NCBI GenBank assembly: GCA_018817915.1
Contig: JAHISX010000084.1
Location: 1-64,000 of the forward strand
Origin: Bacillota bacterium
GTDB taxonomy: Bacteria > Bacillota_I > Bacilli_A > Acholeplasmatales > Acholeplasmataceae
Length of the DNA: 64,000 bases
Direction: 5' to 3'
This document shows, piece by piece, positions 1 to 9,276 of the stretch. The notes beneath the pieces were generated by a model. That model did not search any database and had not been told where the DNA came from. It was given only the letters and a program-made list of their open reading frames with translations. Position 1 is the first letter of the stretch. Every line of letters begins with the position of its first letter. Position numbers and translations under genes: made by a program.

Positions 1-8
1 CTTTGCAT
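1..8 (-). CDS. Possible start of a CDS running off the left edge (minus strand)
   Basis: Reverse complement reads AAGGAG-atcaactacct-ATG CAA..., with a TGTTATAAT extended -10-like box (+47..52) further upstream; only the first codons are visible. Confidence 0.35.
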
Positions 9-162
9 AGGTAGTTGATCTCCTTATATGTGATGTTCGCACATTCATTATAACACGGGATTAACTACTCTTTTTATTATCTTAAAGAGTATAAAAATAT
101 GAAGAAAAGTAGGTCAAAAAAATCAATTTTTGACACTACCAAAAATATATAGGGGGTTTAGA

Positions 163-1329
163 ATGAAAAAAATTATTGCTGTAATTATGGTTTTTGCTGT
201 AATGTTTACATTATTAAATTTGACTTCGGTTTCTGCAATGAACGATAAAACAGAGTCTAATCTATTAGAGAAACAAAATGAGCAAGCTTACAAATTTAAG
301 ATGTTTAATGACATGATGAATGAAGAAAAAAATAATGTAAGCTTTAATGAAATCTATGGTGGAGTATATTTTGAGGATACAACATTATTTATCAATGTTG
401 TGGAACATAATGTTGAGCGGTTTAAAAACAATTATAACCTTGGAGTTGAATACGAAGTAAAAAATGTTATATATTCATTAAAAAAACTTGAAGAAGTTAA
501 GGAGATAGTGCTGCAAAATATAGCTGATTTGAAGATTCGAGAAATTTCTGTTGATATAATCAAAAATAAAGTTGTCATATTGTCAGAGTTACCAATCTCT
601 GAGTTTAAAAATAAATTAAGCAACGACATTGATTTTGACACGCTAGAAGTGAAAACACTGATTCCAGAAATTGATTACAACGTTAAATACACAGTTAATG
701 GCCATGCATATGTAATAAGACAAAGTCAATGTACCGTTGGTTTCGCAGCAAAAGATAGTAATGGTAATCCTGGGTTTGTTACAGCTGGGCACTGTGTAGT
801 GTTGTCAGGTTCAACTACTGGTACAGATGTATATTATGATGGTTACCATGCAGGTGATGTTGCCAGTGGATGGCATTTTGAGGATGGAGATGTTGATGGC
901 GCATTTATAAAATTAAGAGATCCATGGATTGGAACAACTTGGCTACCATCTAGAAGTTTAATATTCGGTGGATCATATTATACTGTAGGTACCTTTTCTT
1001 CCTATTATGCTATAGGTACTTCAGTGTCATTTCATGGAACTTTCGCTGCTGATGGTGGAATTAATACTGCAGTGGAAAATGGACAAATTACAGGAAATGG
1101 AATAACAATTATTGATGACAATTACAATGTATTATATGTTGACATGTTTTCTACTGATATAGAAACCCACCATGGCGATTCAGGTGGGCCACTGACACTA
1201 ACTTTCTACATTGGAGAAGGGTATTATGAAACTAATGTTATCGGAGTCCTAAGTTTGGGTATTGATGGTAACTCGTATTTCAGTAAAGCTATAAATATTC
1301 TTTCTGAATTGAATTTGTCTGTATATTAA
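163..1329 (+). CDS. Secreted streptogrisin/alpha-lytic-like S1 serine protease with signal peptide and propeptide
   Basis: Motifs CTVGFAAKDSNGNPGFVTAGHC (His), DVDGAFIKL (Asp) and HHGDSGGPL (Ser); hydrophobic N-terminus MKKIIAVIMVFAVMFTLL; RBS agggggt before ATG 163, so the start is moved from 130. Confidence 0.9.
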   Translation: MKKIIAVIMVFAVMFTLLNLTSVSAMNDKTESNLLEKQNEQAYKFKMFNDMMNEEKNNVSFNEIYGGVYFEDTTLFINVVEHNVERFKNNYNLGVEYEVKNVIYSLKKLEEVKEIVLQNIADLKIREISVDIIKNKVVILSELPISEFKNKLSNDIDFDTLEVKTLIPEIDYNVKYTVNGHAYVIRQSQCTVGFAAKDSNGNPGFVTAGHCVVLSGSTTGTDVYYDGYHAGDVASGWHFEDGDVDGAFIKLRDPWIGTTWLPSRSLIFGGSYYTVGTFSSYYAIGTSVSFHGTFAADGGINTAVENGQITGNGITIIDDNYNVLYVDMFSTDIETHHGDSGGPLTLTFYIGEGYYETNVIGVLSLGIDGNSYFSKAINILSELNLSVY

Positions 1330-1332
1330 AAG

Positions 1333-1352
1333 CACTCACATGAGTGTTTTTT
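1333..1352 (+). terminator. Rho-independent terminator after the protease gene
   Basis: CACTC-ACAT-GAGTG stem followed by TTTTTT. Confidence 0.7.
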
Positions 1353-1393
1353 GCAACTTAAGGGTCAATATAATGCGACTTAATATAAAGTAA

Positions 1394-1421
1394 TTGAATA
1401 TTTAAATTAATATTGTACAAT
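1394..1421 (+). promoter_or_regulatory. Sigma-A-like promoter of the LytTR gene
   Basis: TTGAAT (1394-1399), 16-bp spacer, TACAAT (1416-1421). Confidence 0.5.
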
Positions 1422-1437
1422 TTAAGCAGGTGATGTG

Positions 1438-1899
1438 ATGAAAGTTAAAATTATTTGTAAAGAAGAGAATTATGATAAATTTAGAAATATTTTCGAAGAT
1501 AATGGATTTATTATTTCAGATATAGCAGATTATTACTTTATAGAAGTTGATTTTCAGAGAAAGCAAATTATAGGTTGTGATTTCAAAGGAAATAGAATTT
1601 ATGCGAATTTAAATGAAATTTGTTTAGTACAAGCTAACACATATAAAAACAAAGTTCTACTCAAAAATGGAAGCGAACTTTTTGTGAATGAGAATTTAAA
1701 TTTTTTTGAAGCCGATATTTACAGTGAGATATTTATTAGAGCTAATAAATCTCAAGTTGTAAATATATCAGAAATTAGAAAAATATCACCACAAATTAAT
1801 TCTAGAGTTAAATTAACACTAAAAAATAACGAAATTGTATACATTACTAGAACGTATGTAAGTAAATTTAAAGAGTCAATTGATAGAAGGAGGAAATAG
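1438..1899 (+). CDS. LytTR-type DNA-binding domain regulator
   Basis: C-terminal half FIRANKSQVVNISEIRKISPQINSRVKLTLKNNEIVYITRTYVSKFKESI matches the LytTR pattern; no response-regulator receiver motif recognised in the N-terminus. Confidence 0.75.
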   Translation: MKVKIICKEENYDKFRNIFEDNGFIISDIADYYFIEVDFQRKQIIGCDFKGNRIYANLNEICLVQANTYKNKVLLKNGSELFVNENLNFFEADIYSEIFIRANKSQVVNISEIRKISPQINSRVKLTLKNNEIVYITRTYVSKFKESIDRRRK

Positions 1900-1901
1900 T
1901 T

Positions 1902-2540
1902 ATGATTAGATATATCATAGTTTTGGTGGTTTTAATTTTTATAATCAGTGTATACACCATTCTTTATTACCGTAGATTTAATAAGGCTCTAACAACTAGA
2001 CAAGTTAAATTATATAAACTTACACCAAGTGTTTTTATGTTGAGTCTTTTAATCATCACTTTAGTTGTTGGTTTTACTAGTTCTATAACTAGTGTATATG
2101 CTTTGGAAAAAAAGGTGGCAGAATTGGAGAATATTGAGATAACTAACATTTACTTGAACGAAGGATTCCCAAATGCTGATTTTGAGTATATATATACTTA
2201 CTACAATCAATTTTTCGGAGGTGGGTATTCTGAAAATGGTAGTATGGTAGTTTGCATTAGAGATGATTCACCTCAAGATTTGCTTGATTATTTGGATGAT
2301 AAAAATGTTTCATATACATTTGTTAAAAATAATTTCTCCGACTTATTGCAATTACATCAATTGATTGTTGATTCTAGACTCGATATTGATGTAAATATGA
2401 TAATTACTAATAATGAGAAGGAAAACAAAGTGGTTATTATAACCAGTGATGTTGAATCTATTACTGAAATGTTTCAAACATACGTTGACAGTGGAATTTT
2501 AGAAGTTAGTTATGGAGGGGAAATTCAATATCTAATATAA
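1902..2540 (+). CDS. Two-TM membrane protein with a ~140-aa probable extracytoplasmic domain, co-oriented with LytTR
   Basis: Starts 2 nt after the LytTR stop; hydrophobic segments IIVLVVLIFIISVYTILYY and VFMLSLLIITLVVGFTSSI; C-terminal domain resembles the propeptide of the adjacent protease. Confidence 0.75.
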   Translation: MIRYIIVLVVLIFIISVYTILYYRRFNKALTTRQVKLYKLTPSVFMLSLLIITLVVGFTSSITSVYALEKKVAELENIEITNIYLNEGFPNADFEYIYTYYNQFFGGGYSENGSMVVCIRDDSPQDLLDYLDDKNVSYTFVKNNFSDLLQLHQLIVDSRLDIDVNMIITNNEKENKVVIITSDVESITEMFQTYVDSGILEVSYGGEIQYLI

Positions 2541-2612
2541 AAAACGGATTATTTCAAGTTTTTTATATCCTAGTCTTCTAAGTAAGTGTGTTGTATGAAT
2601 AATTAAGAAACC

Positions 2613-2641
2613 AAAGTTCTACTATTTAGTGGAACTTTTTT
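2613..2641 (+). terminator. Rho-independent terminator of the LytTR/membrane protein operon
   Basis: AAAGTTCTAC / GTGGAACTTT stem with one mismatch, then T-tract. Confidence 0.65.
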
Positions 2642-2704
2642 CATTATAACAGAAGTTCAGTGATAATTTATTAGCTAAGAAGAAATGTAGTATCTATGGA
2701 TTGA

Positions 2705-2933
2705 AAAGAGTTTCAGGACAAACTTGTAAAAATCAATGAAAAACAAGCCTATTATGCAAAGCATTATATATATTATTGAACTTGTAGGCAAGTATTTAAG
2801 TATAGAATCATCTGATATAGATCAATAAGAATTAGAATCAACACTCAGCCAATTTATGGCTGAACTTGATTATAGACTACCATCGAGGCTACGAACTAAA
2901 TTTCTTTCCATGGATTCTGCTGCATCCTCTTAG
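2705..2933 (+). pseudogene. Decayed coding remnant, family unknown
   Basis: Fragment KEFQDKLVKINEKQAYYAKHYI is followed after a +1 frameshift (2775) by IELVGKYLSIESSDIDQ*ELESTLSQFMAELDYRLPSRLRTKFLSMDSAAS with an in-frame TAA. Confidence 0.35.
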
Positions 2934-3023
2934 TCTTTTTAAAAATTGCATAAAAAGTGAGTATTTACTCAGACATTGATGCAAGGTGTCTACTTTGATA
3001 TTACCGGTTCAATTACTCTTATC

Positions 3024-3052
3024 AATAAAATAAAAACCCCGATTGACGGGGT
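3024..3052 (-). terminator. Terminator downstream of tRNA-Arg
   Basis: ACCCCG-attga-CGGGGT stem; T-rich on the minus strand. Confidence 0.75.
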
Positions 3053-3063
3053 AAATTACTTAG

Positions 3064-3140
<77 letters not shown>

Positions 3141-3159
3141 ACATGAGCAGGCAATGAAT

Positions 3160-3188
3160 ATTATAACCTAATCACGTTCGAATGTAAA
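3160..3188 (-). promoter_or_regulatory. Promoter of tRNA-Arg
   Basis: Minus strand TTTACA - 17 bp - TATAAT. Confidence 0.6.
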
Positions 3189-3254
3189 GTGCATACTTGT
3201 ATCAAATTATTGATACACTATTTTTTGTTTATTTATAAATAAAAAAAGGAAAGA

Positions 3255-3686
3255 TTATGCAATCTTTCCCATTTGACTGATTTTATCTAAGATGCGCATC
3301 AATGTTTGTGTATCTTCTTCTCCAAGGTTTCTTACAAGAAGTTTCAAAGGACGATAATACTCTTCCTTAATCGATTCTACATAAGCTTTTCCTTCAGGAG
3401 TCAGCTTAATATAAGTAACTCTTAAATCCTTAGTTGATGTTTCTTTTTCTAAATAATTCTTATCTACGAGCTCATTGACCTTATGTGTAATCGCAGGTAG
3501 TGTTACTCTAAGTGTATTTGCTACATCGGTTAATTTGACTTTTTGATACAAATCACAAAATGCCACACAAAACATAACCATGATGTCAGCATCACTTAAT
3601 TTAGTTGATGAACGCTTGTATACACCGCTTCTTCTAAAAACTTGAAGGGCTCTATCTAATCTTTGTAGTTTTTGATATTCTTTCAT
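3255..3686 (-). CDS. MarR-family transcriptional regulator
   Basis: wHTH LTDVANTLRVTLPAITHKVNELVDKNYLEKETSTKDLRVTYIKLTPEG. Confidence 0.85.
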   Translation of the reverse strand: MKEYQKLQRLDRALQVFRRSGVYKRSSTKLSDADIMVMFCVAFCDLYQKVKLTDVANTLRVTLPAITHKVNELVDKNYLEKETSTKDLRVTYIKLTPEGKAYVESIKEEYYRPLKLLVRNLGEEDTQTLMRILDKISQMGKIA

Positions 3687-3783
3687 TATTTTTTATCTCC
3701 TTTGGCAACGATATGAATTTTGCCATGTCTAGATGAGTGCATATGTAGTCAAGGTGCCTTAATCTACTTAAATTTTATCACAT

Positions 3784-4404
3784 TCAACTGTTTTTATAGA
3801 TTTTAAGCATTTTTTTAAGTATTTCTTGGCGCTTTTCGTCTGCATGAGGCAGTATTTTTTCAATTTGTTTCGCTTTTTTAGCATAATAAGGTAAAGCTTC
3901 TGATTTATTTTTTAGGATAGGACCTAAATAAATATCTTCATCAAGTAAATTCATTTTACCCCTAACGACCTTAAGAATCACATAAAAGAATTTATCAAGA
4001 ACGACATATTCATCGACAATTTTGAATTCATGATTTATTAAATATTCTCTTAAAATCTCAATTTTATCATTTGCTTGAAGTAGATAGGTTTGATTACCTT
4101 GGGGTGCATCATTCATGATTTCTGTGATCAAATACGCACCCATACCAGCAATAATTGCTAAATCAAAATCTCTTTGAATCCCTTTGAATCCATTTGCAAT
4201 TATATATTCAACCGGATATCCTTTAAGATTCGTTTTAGCTTGATTTAGGGGTTTCTCTCTTAAATCACTTGCTATCGCACTTTTGATTAAATTGTGTTCA
4301 AATGCATGTGCTAAAACAAAACCATGATCTGTGCCTATATCAAGGACTCTATCAAATCCTTTAGTGAGATTGGCTAGATATTCAATTCTCTTACTTCTTG
4401 CCAT
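3784..4404 (-). CDS. trmK: tRNA (adenine(22)-N(1))-methyltransferase
   Basis: SAM motif [14 protein letters not shown] and [11 protein letters not shown]; located directly after rpoD. Confidence 0.88.
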   Translation of the reverse strand: MARSKRIEYLANLTKGFDRVLDIGTDHGFVLAHAFEHNLIKSAIASDLREKPLNQAKTNLKGYPVEYIIANGFKGIQRDFDLAIIAGMGAYLITEIMNDAPQGNQTYLLQANDKIEILREYLINHEFKIVDEYVVLDKFFYVILKVVRGKMNLLDEDIYLGPILKNKSEALPYYAKKAKQIEKILPHADEKRQEILKKMLKIYKNS

Positions 4405-5659
4405 AATAAAATTCGCGTAGTTTGTTTTGTCTTGATGGGCTTCTTAGTTTTCTTAAAGCTTTTGCTTCAATTTGACGAATACGTTCACGTGTAACGCCAA
4501 ATTCACGACCTACTTCTTCTAACGTATGATTCTTTCCATCAAATAAACCATATCTTAATCTTAAAACTTTTTCTTCGCGGTCTGTGAGTGTTTCCAAGAC
4601 TTCGTCAAGTGTTTGTCTAACCATTTCTTGAAGCATAAATTCATGAGGAGTGAGCGCATTAGGATCAGAAATAAAATCACCCAATGAAGAATCTTCTTCT
4701 TCACCGACATGAGCTTCTAATGAAATTGGTTCCTTAGCAATACGTTGTATATTTTGAACTTTTTCAGCAGTTATACCCATCTTTTGAGCGATTTCTTCTA
4801 AAGAAGGTTCTCTGCCTAAATCCTGAATGAGTTGTCTTTGAATACGAATCATCTTGTTGATTGTTTCAACCATATGAACTGGAATACGAATCGTTCTCGC
4901 TTGGTCAGCTACCGCACGTGTAATCGCTTGGCGAATCCACCATGTTGCATATGTTGAAAACTTAAATCCTTTTTCATAATCAAACTTATCAACAGCACGC
5001 ATTAAGCCCATATTGCCTTCTTGAATTAAATCCAAGAAGAGTAATCCACGGCCTACATATCTTTTAGCTATAGAAACAACCAAACGATAGTTTGCTTCAA
5101 CCAGTTTGTTTTTTGCAATCATCGCACGTTCTAAAGATATTCTTAATTCTTCAATATCATTTTCTGGTAATTCTAGTGTTCCACTGTTAATTTCATCTAG
5201 TTGTTCTTTTGCATATCTACCATTAGAAACTAAAACAGCATACTTTTTTTCATCTTCTTGATTAAGTAGAGGTATTTGTCCGATTTCTTTCAAGTACATT
5301 CTTACAGGGTCATCAATCTTAATGTTAGATGCAATCGATTCGATGTTGATGAGTTCTTCTTCCTCAACTTCTAATCCACTTAAAGATAAGTCATCTGGCT
5401 CAACTTCTTCAAGGTCAAAATCAGTATCATCATCGTCATCTTCTTCAATTTCAAGTGAACTTGTTGATAATTCAGTTTCTTCATCATCTTCTAGTTCTTC
5501 AGGTAATAAGATATCCACATCATTATCTAATAATTCTCTTTCAATATTGAAATACGTTTCACTACCTGGTTTTGCAAATGGTAAAACATCTTCAAGATTT
5601 AAAAATTTCTCTTTCCCTGCTTTCTTAACGAGCTGGGCAATAACTTTTTCTAGTTCCAC
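4391..5659 (-). CDS. rpoD: RNA polymerase primary sigma factor
   Basis: Regions 2-4: [58 protein letters not shown] ... [15 protein letters not shown]. Confidence 0.97.
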   Translation of the reverse strand: MELEKVIAQLVKKAGKEKFLNLEDVLPFAKPGSETYFNIERELLDNDVDILLPEELEDDEETELSTSSLEIEEDDDDDTDFDLEEVEPDDLSLSGLEVEEEELINIESIASNIKIDDPVRMYLKEIGQIPLLNQEDEKKYAVLVSNGRYAKEQLDEINSGTLELPENDIEELRISLERAMIAKNKLVEANYRLVVSIAKRYVGRGLLFLDLIQEGNMGLMRAVDKFDYEKGFKFSTYATWWIRQAITRAVADQARTIRIPVHMVETINKMIRIQRQLIQDLGREPSLEEIAQKMGITAEKVQNIQRIAKEPISLEAHVGEEEDSSLGDFISDPNALTPHEFMLQEMVRQTLDEVLETLTDREEKVLRLRYGLFDGKNHTLEEVGREFGVTRERIRQIEAKALRKLRSPSRQNKLREFYYGKK

Positions 5660-5669
5660 AAAATACCTC

Positions 5670-7406
5670 CTAATTTTTATGTTTCAATTGCACAATAATC
5701 TGATCTCTTTCATTGATTAGAATACTGCTTACATTTTCTTCATTTTCAATTTTTTCTTTTAAATATTCATATCTTCGCTTCAGATTTGCTTCCTTGATTT
5801 GAGTGATGTACGATTCAACTTCTGCATCCGAAACTTCTAATTTTTTGACCCAAAACATGTCAGTTAATAGTTGGGTTTCAACATAAGTTCTTTGCTCACC
5901 AGTCAGTTGATCCAGAAAATCTTCTAAAACAAGTTCTGTATGCTCTTCATAATAAGTCTCTATATTCAAACGAATATTTGCAGTCAGTGGTTCAGCAAAG
6001 TCAGTTTGCTTTAACTTAATAATGACTTTTTCTGCTACTTTCTTAGATCTTAACATCGCAAAGATTAAATAGCGTTCTGCTTTCGCATATTTATCAAGCA
6101 TTCTTGGTTTATCTATTTTTGGTATGACTGGCTCTTTAAAGTTCTCTATTTTCCTTGGACTTAGGGTCTCTATAGGAATGTTTAGATCTTGAGCAAGTTT
6201 TTGTAGATAATAACCTTTAACACTTGCATCTGATGTTTGCAACATCATCATGACTTGTCTTCTAAAAGCCTTCATGTCATTTGCATCTTGTAGATTTTTG
6301 CTTTGCTTATAGTAATCATATCTAAATGCATAAGCATCCTTTGTATATTCACCAAAAAGCATTTCAAACTTTTCAGGTCCATATGCTTTTACAAAATCAT
6401 CTGGATCCATTTTTTCAGGTATTGTTAGTACCTCAACTTTGAGTTGTTCTTTTTCTAATACAGGAATAGCATGATCAATCGCTTTAAGTCCAGCCGAGTC
6501 TCCATCATAAGCAACAACAACTGATTGAGTTATACTCTTGATAAGTTTTGCTTGATTGACAGTGAGTGCTGTTCCCATGGTTGCTACACCATTTTTAACA
6601 CCTGCAGCATATGAACTAATGACATCAAAGAATCCTTCATATAAAACGACTTGTTTACTCATTCTAATATCACTTAAAGCTTCATTTAAATGATAAAGGA
6701 GATAACCTTTTTTAAATATGACTGTTTCTGGGCTGTTCACATATTTAACTAAATCTTTAGGATTCATGGTTCTTCCACTTAAGCCAACAACCTCGCCTTT
6801 AGGATTGGTAATAGGGAAAATGATGCGATCACTAAATAAATCATAATAAGATCCGTCATCGGATTGTTTAACAACACCAAGTAATATCATATCACTTACT
6901 GAGTATTTCTTATCCTTAAGTACTTGATAAAGTGTATTTCCGTGTGTTGGAGCATATCCCAATTTAAAATGATTGATCAATTCATCAGTCATCTGTCTTT
7001 GATATAAATACTTTAATGCTTCTTGTCCTTTTTCACTGTTTTTTAAGTTAAATTGATAAAAGGCAGCAACCTCATTCATGAGTTGATAATATAAAGTATT
7101 TGGATCCTTTTTGACTTTTTCTGTTTTTATCTCGATGCCTGCACGCTCTGCAAGGATGGAAGCTGCTTCTTCAAAAGATATATTTTTTATCTTTCTATAA
7201 AAATTAATCGGAGATCCACCTTCACCACAAGACATACATTTTGCAATATTTTTCTCAGGAGAAACCGAAAAACTTGGTGTTTTTTCCTGATGGAAAGGAC
7301 ATAGACCCATATAGTTCTTACCTTTTTTGGCAAGTGAAACAAACTCGCTGACCAAGTCAACAATCGGAGTTTTTTCATTGATTTCCAAAATCAGTTTATC
7401 TTCCAT
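5670..7406 (-). CDS. dnaG: DNA primase
   Basis: Zinc finger [29 protein letters not shown]; Toprim [11 protein letters not shown] / [10 protein letters not shown]. Confidence 0.96.
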   Translation of the reverse strand: MEDKLILEINEKTPIVDLVSEFVSLAKKGKNYMGLCPFHQEKTPSFSVSPEKNIAKCMSCGEGGSPINFYRKIKNISFEEAASILAERAGIEIKTEKVKKDPNTLYYQLMNEVAAFYQFNLKNSEKGQEALKYLYQRQMTDELINHFKLGYAPTHGNTLYQVLKDKKYSVSDMILLGVVKQSDDGSYYDLFSDRIIFPITNPKGEVVGLSGRTMNPKDLVKYVNSPETVIFKKGYLLYHLNEALSDIRMSKQVVLYEGFFDVISSYAAGVKNGVATMGTALTVNQAKLIKSITQSVVVAYDGDSAGLKAIDHAIPVLEKEQLKVEVLTIPEKMDPDDFVKAYGPEKFEMLFGEYTKDAYAFRYDYYKQSKNLQDANDMKAFRRQVMMMLQTSDASVKGYYLQKLAQDLNIPIETLSPRKIENFKEPVIPKIDKPRMLDKYAKAERYLIFAMLRSKKVAEKVIIKLKQTDFAEPLTANIRLNIETYYEEHTELVLEDFLDQLTGEQRTYVETQLLTDMFWVKKLEVSDAEVESYITQIKEANLKRRYEYLKEKIENEENVSSILINERDQIIVQLKHKN

Positions 7407-7426
7407 ATTTGTCTTCCTTTCTATGA

Positions 7427-9256
7427 TTATGATCTATAGCTTAATCCGTAACCAAATGGAAACATTACATAGGATTCATCATAGTTTGATCTTGTTGATG
7501 TGTATCCTATTTGAGAAATATCTTTTGGCCACGTAAATGATAACTTACCTGTAAAATCATAATCTCCAAAAATAACATCAGCAATACCAGATCCACCTTC
7601 TGATCCAGGTAGCCAAGCTGCAATGAATGCATCAAAATCATCTAAATAACTTCCTAAAACTAATGGACGTCCAGAAATTAGAATGCCTATAACATTTTTA
7701 CCAGCTGCTTGAGCTTGGTTTGCAATCAGAAGAGCAGCTGCATTATCAGGATGAGACAATCCAGTTGTTAGTGTTAATTGATCGTGATCACCAACACCTT
7801 CACTATAAGGTGTTTCAGTTAAAACTACAATCACTGTATCTGCATTTGCCCAAGTTGTTGCTAAACTAACACTTTGAGCGTTAACAACATTAGATAGAGC
7901 ATCCTTAATTGAGATGCCAACACCGATATCACTTGCAGTATTGCCTTGCCAATAAGTTGTCCAACCACCACACATATAGCCAACATGATCTACTGCTGGT
8001 CCTGTAATGTATATACTCTCATTATTTGATAAAGGCAATGCTTGACCATCATTTTTTAATAGAACAAGTGATTTTCTCACTGCTTCTCTTGCTAAATCCT
8101 GATGTTCTTGTGTGTAAAGATTTGTTTCTGGAGCAAGTCGATCAAATGGATGATCCATTAATCCTCTTGTATATTTGACTGTTAGAATTCTAGAAACTGC
8201 ATCATCAATTCTTTCTATAGAAATACGTTGATTCAAAACAGCTTGACTTAATGTGTCATATGCAGAAAGCCAATCAGATGGCTCCATTAACATGTCAACA
8301 CCAGTATTGACTGAATTAACAATTTGGTCGCTATAATCTCCTGGAAGTTGATGAATTGCATTCCAGTCACTAATAATGAATCCCTTAAATCCCATTTCTT
8401 CTTTTAAGACATCATGAATCCAATAATCATTACCATGCATCTTCATATCATTGATTGAACTATATGAAATCATGATGGTATCTACACCAGCTTCAATGGC
8501 TTCATAATAAGGTAGTAAATGAATATCTCTAATGGTTTGTTCATCAAGGATGACATTTCCCTGATCAACACCAAAAGCAGTCCCACCATCACCAACAAAG
8601 TGTTTGGTTGTTGCACTCACACCATTGTCTTGTAATCCTAAAATCATGGATTGTACAAGATTTTGATGAATGATTGGATTTTCGCTAAGTCCTTCATAGG
8701 TTCTTCCCCATGAAATATCTGATACAACACTGACAGCAGGTGCAAATGTCCATGTGATGCCAGTGACTCGCATTTCTTCTGCGGTTGCTTTTCCAATTTC
8801 ATACATCAAATCAGGATCATTTGCTGCACCTAATCCAATATTGTGAGGAAAAATAGTTGCTCCATAAAGATTGTTATTACCATGTACAGCATCAATACCA
8901 TAAATGATTGGAATTTCACTTGAACTATTTAAAGCACTTTGCTGATAATTGAAATACATTTGATACCAATCATCTGCAGTGTCAAGATAGGATGTTGGAT
9001 GAGATCCACCACCACTCAAAATAGACCCAATACCGTATGTTTCAACTTGTTCAGGAGAAATATATCCCCTTTCAGCTTGAATCATTTGAGCAACCTTTTC
9101 ATTAAGGCTCAAAGAGTCTAATTTTGATTCGACTAATTCAGCAATGGTAGGTTCTACCACTATGGGTGGTTCAATTGGTGGAACGATTTCGGTTGTACAG
9201 CCACTCATGAAAACCAGTGACAAAATGAAGATGAAAAGTCCAATAAATTTTTTCAT
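7427..9256 (-). CDS. Glycoside hydrolase family 3 (beta-glucosidase-like) lipoprotein
   Basis: Lipobox LVFMSGC; KHFVGDGGT; nucleophile region GFIISDWNAI; C-terminal GH3 domain VIGILISGRPL, FTGKLSFTWP, FPFGYGLSY. Confidence 0.9.
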   Translation of the reverse strand: MKKFIGLFIFILSLVFMSGCTTEIVPPIEPPIVVEPTIAELVESKLDSLSLNEKVAQMIQAERGYISPEQVETYGIGSILSGGGSHPTSYLDTADDWYQMYFNYQQSALNSSSEIPIIYGIDAVHGNNNLYGATIFPHNIGLGAANDPDLMYEIGKATAEEMRVTGITWTFAPAVSVVSDISWGRTYEGLSENPIIHQNLVQSMILGLQDNGVSATTKHFVGDGGTAFGVDQGNVILDEQTIRDIHLLPYYEAIEAGVDTIMISYSSINDMKMHGNDYWIHDVLKEEMGFKGFIISDWNAIHQLPGDYSDQIVNSVNTGVDMLMEPSDWLSAYDTLSQAVLNQRISIERIDDAVSRILTVKYTRGLMDHPFDRLAPETNLYTQEHQDLAREAVRKSLVLLKNDGQALPLSNNESIYITGPAVDHVGYMCGGWTTYWQGNTASDIGVGISIKDALSNVVNAQSVSLATTWANADTVIVVLTETPYSEGVGDHDQLTLTTGLSHPDNAAALLIANQAQAAGKNVIGILISGRPLVLGSYLDDFDAFIAAWLPGSEGGSGIADVIFGDYDFTGKLSFTWPKDISQIGYTSTRSNYDESYVMFPFGYGLSYRS

Positions 9257-9276
9257 GAATACCTTCGCTTTCTGAA

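Noticed and set aside
2640-3000. Intact transposase or integrase next to tRNA-Arg
   Set aside because: Only short, frameshifted fragments are present and I could not recognise a transposase or integrase motif.
5322-5720. 132-aa plus-strand ORF rich in serine
   Set aside because: Antisense to the acidic N-terminal region of rpoD; Asp/Glu codons read as Ser on the opposite strand. No RBS or family.
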